NCBI GenBank assembly: GCA_013140415.1
Contig: JABFSW010000057.1
Location: 1-7,110, forward strand
From: Nitrosarchaeum sp.
Lineage (GTDB): Archaea; Thermoproteota; Nitrososphaeria; Nitrososphaerales; Nitrosopumilaceae
Length of the DNA stretch: 7,110 nt
Direction of reading: 5' to 3'
The translations under genes were made by a program, and so were the position numbers. A model generated the notes under the pieces. That model did not search any database and was not told where the DNA came from. It was given only the letters and a program-made list of their open reading frames with translations. Positions 6,625-7,110 of the stretch are shown piece after piece. Each line of letters starts with the position of its first letter. Positions within the stretch are counted from its first letter, which is position 1.

Positions 6625-6724
6625 CTATGTTTATTCTTAGGTAAACAATGTTTGAGGCTATGCTAACTCTGTAACATTAGAATACATACAACTTTTAATG
6701 TAATTTTCAGGTCTTAGAAAATTA
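6625..6724 (+). promoter_or_regulatory. Intergenic region with a possible TATA box (6692-6700) for the right-hand gene
   Basis: This 100-bp non-coding gap follows the adhesin stop. CTTTTAATG at 6692-6700 is centred about 28 nt before the ATG at 6725, the distance expected for a TATA box of a leaderless archaeal transcript, and no good ribosome binding site precedes that ATG. A T-rich stretch just after the adhesin stop (6629-6638) might help termination but is weak. Confidence 0.35.
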
Positions 6725-7110
6725 ATGCAGTCTAGTGAATCTACTGAAATTATTACACCTAGTGAAACCAGTGTTCATGTAACAACTGATACTCTGACAT
6801 CTGGTGCAAGCACATTGGCTCAGCTAAATACCTTAATTGAGGAATCAATGCAAATCTATGAACTAGAAGACCAAAAAACAAACATCATAGAGAATATGTC
6901 TGATGCATTAAAGATAATTACAGAATTTCTGAGTTTTTCCACAAATGTTCATCATGGAATATTTAATCTTCCTTCTGATTGTAGTATCATTTTGTTACCT
7001 AATTTGGATTTAATAATTAAACTATCAAATGGTAAAACAGAGGTTAAAAAATTCACAGATTATCCACCTGAAACAATCACAAAGATTATAGAATATGTTA
7101 CACCACAATT
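6725..7110 (+). CDS. Unrecognised protein, 5' part only (runs off the right edge)
   Basis: The frame is open from the ATG at 6725 for 128 codons to the window end; the next upstream in-frame stop is at 6701. I do not recognise the family. Residues 1-30 are Ser/Thr-rich and likely disordered. Residues 31-72 are mostly helical and acidic (LAQLNTLIEESMQIYELED, then NIIENMSDALKIITEFLSF) and might form a coiled coil. From about 73 there is a compact alpha/beta-looking part with alternating hydrophobic strands (SIILLPNLDLIIKL), a turn SNGK, and a helix at 115-125. A single Cys is at 86. There is no signal peptide or membrane helix, so a cytosolic location is likely. It lies on the same strand as the adhesin but after a 100-bp gap with its own possible promoter, so a functional link to the pilin module is only suggested by position. 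Confidence 0.75.
   Translation, partial: MQSSESTEIITPSETSVHVTTDTLTSGASTLAQLNTLIEESMQIYELEDQKTNIIENMSDALKIITEFLSFSTNVHHGIFNLPSDCSIILLPNLDLIIKLSNGKTEVKKFTDYPPETITKIIEYVTPQ

Noticed and set aside
1..7110. CRISPR array, tRNA/rRNA genes, insertion sequence or prophage
   Set aside because: No regularly spaced direct repeats, transposase or integrase motifs, cloverleaf-like sequences or conserved rRNA segments were seen on either strand.

Overview
The window looks like AT-rich archaeal DNA, most likely from a Nitrosopumilus-like member of the Nitrososphaerota (Thaumarchaeota). The evidence is the low GC content, two proteins with archaeal type IV pilin (class III) signal peptides, GGTG-type ribosome binding sites matching an archaeal 16S 3' end, and a NorQ/NorD-like pair with no bacterial-style reductase operon beside it. 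The assignment comes from reading the sequence, not from a database search.

Left part (1-2353, minus strand): a two-gene operon. It is read from a MoxR/NorQ/CbbQ-type AAA+ ATPase (1337-2353) into a NorD/CbbO-like von Willebrand A protein (start 1325, running off the left edge). The gap is 11 nt and carries a ribosome binding site. Such pairs remodel or metallate a target protein complex. No target gene is visible here.

Middle (2354-2424): a 71-bp divergent intergenic region with an imperfect inverted repeat (10-bp arms) directly upstream of the rightward gene.

Right part (2425-7110, plus strand): first a 175-aa cytosolic protein whose strand/helix pattern resembles SecB-type export chaperones. 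Next come two overlapping genes (ATGA overlap at 3496-3499), a small pilin-like protein and a 1042-aa pilin-anchored adhesin. The adhesin appears to hold a LamG-type lectin-like domain with a second beta-sandwich domain nested inside it, and has ten cysteines in plausible pairs. After a 100-bp gap comes the 5' part of an unrecognised gene (6725 to the right edge).

Working model (inference): the right half is a cell-surface attachment module, with a possible SecB-like chaperone, a small pilin-like partner and a very large pilin-tethered adhesin. The left half is an independent AAA+/VWA maturation module that shares the divergent control region. Coding density is high. No RNA genes, CRISPR arrays, insertion sequences or att sites were seen.
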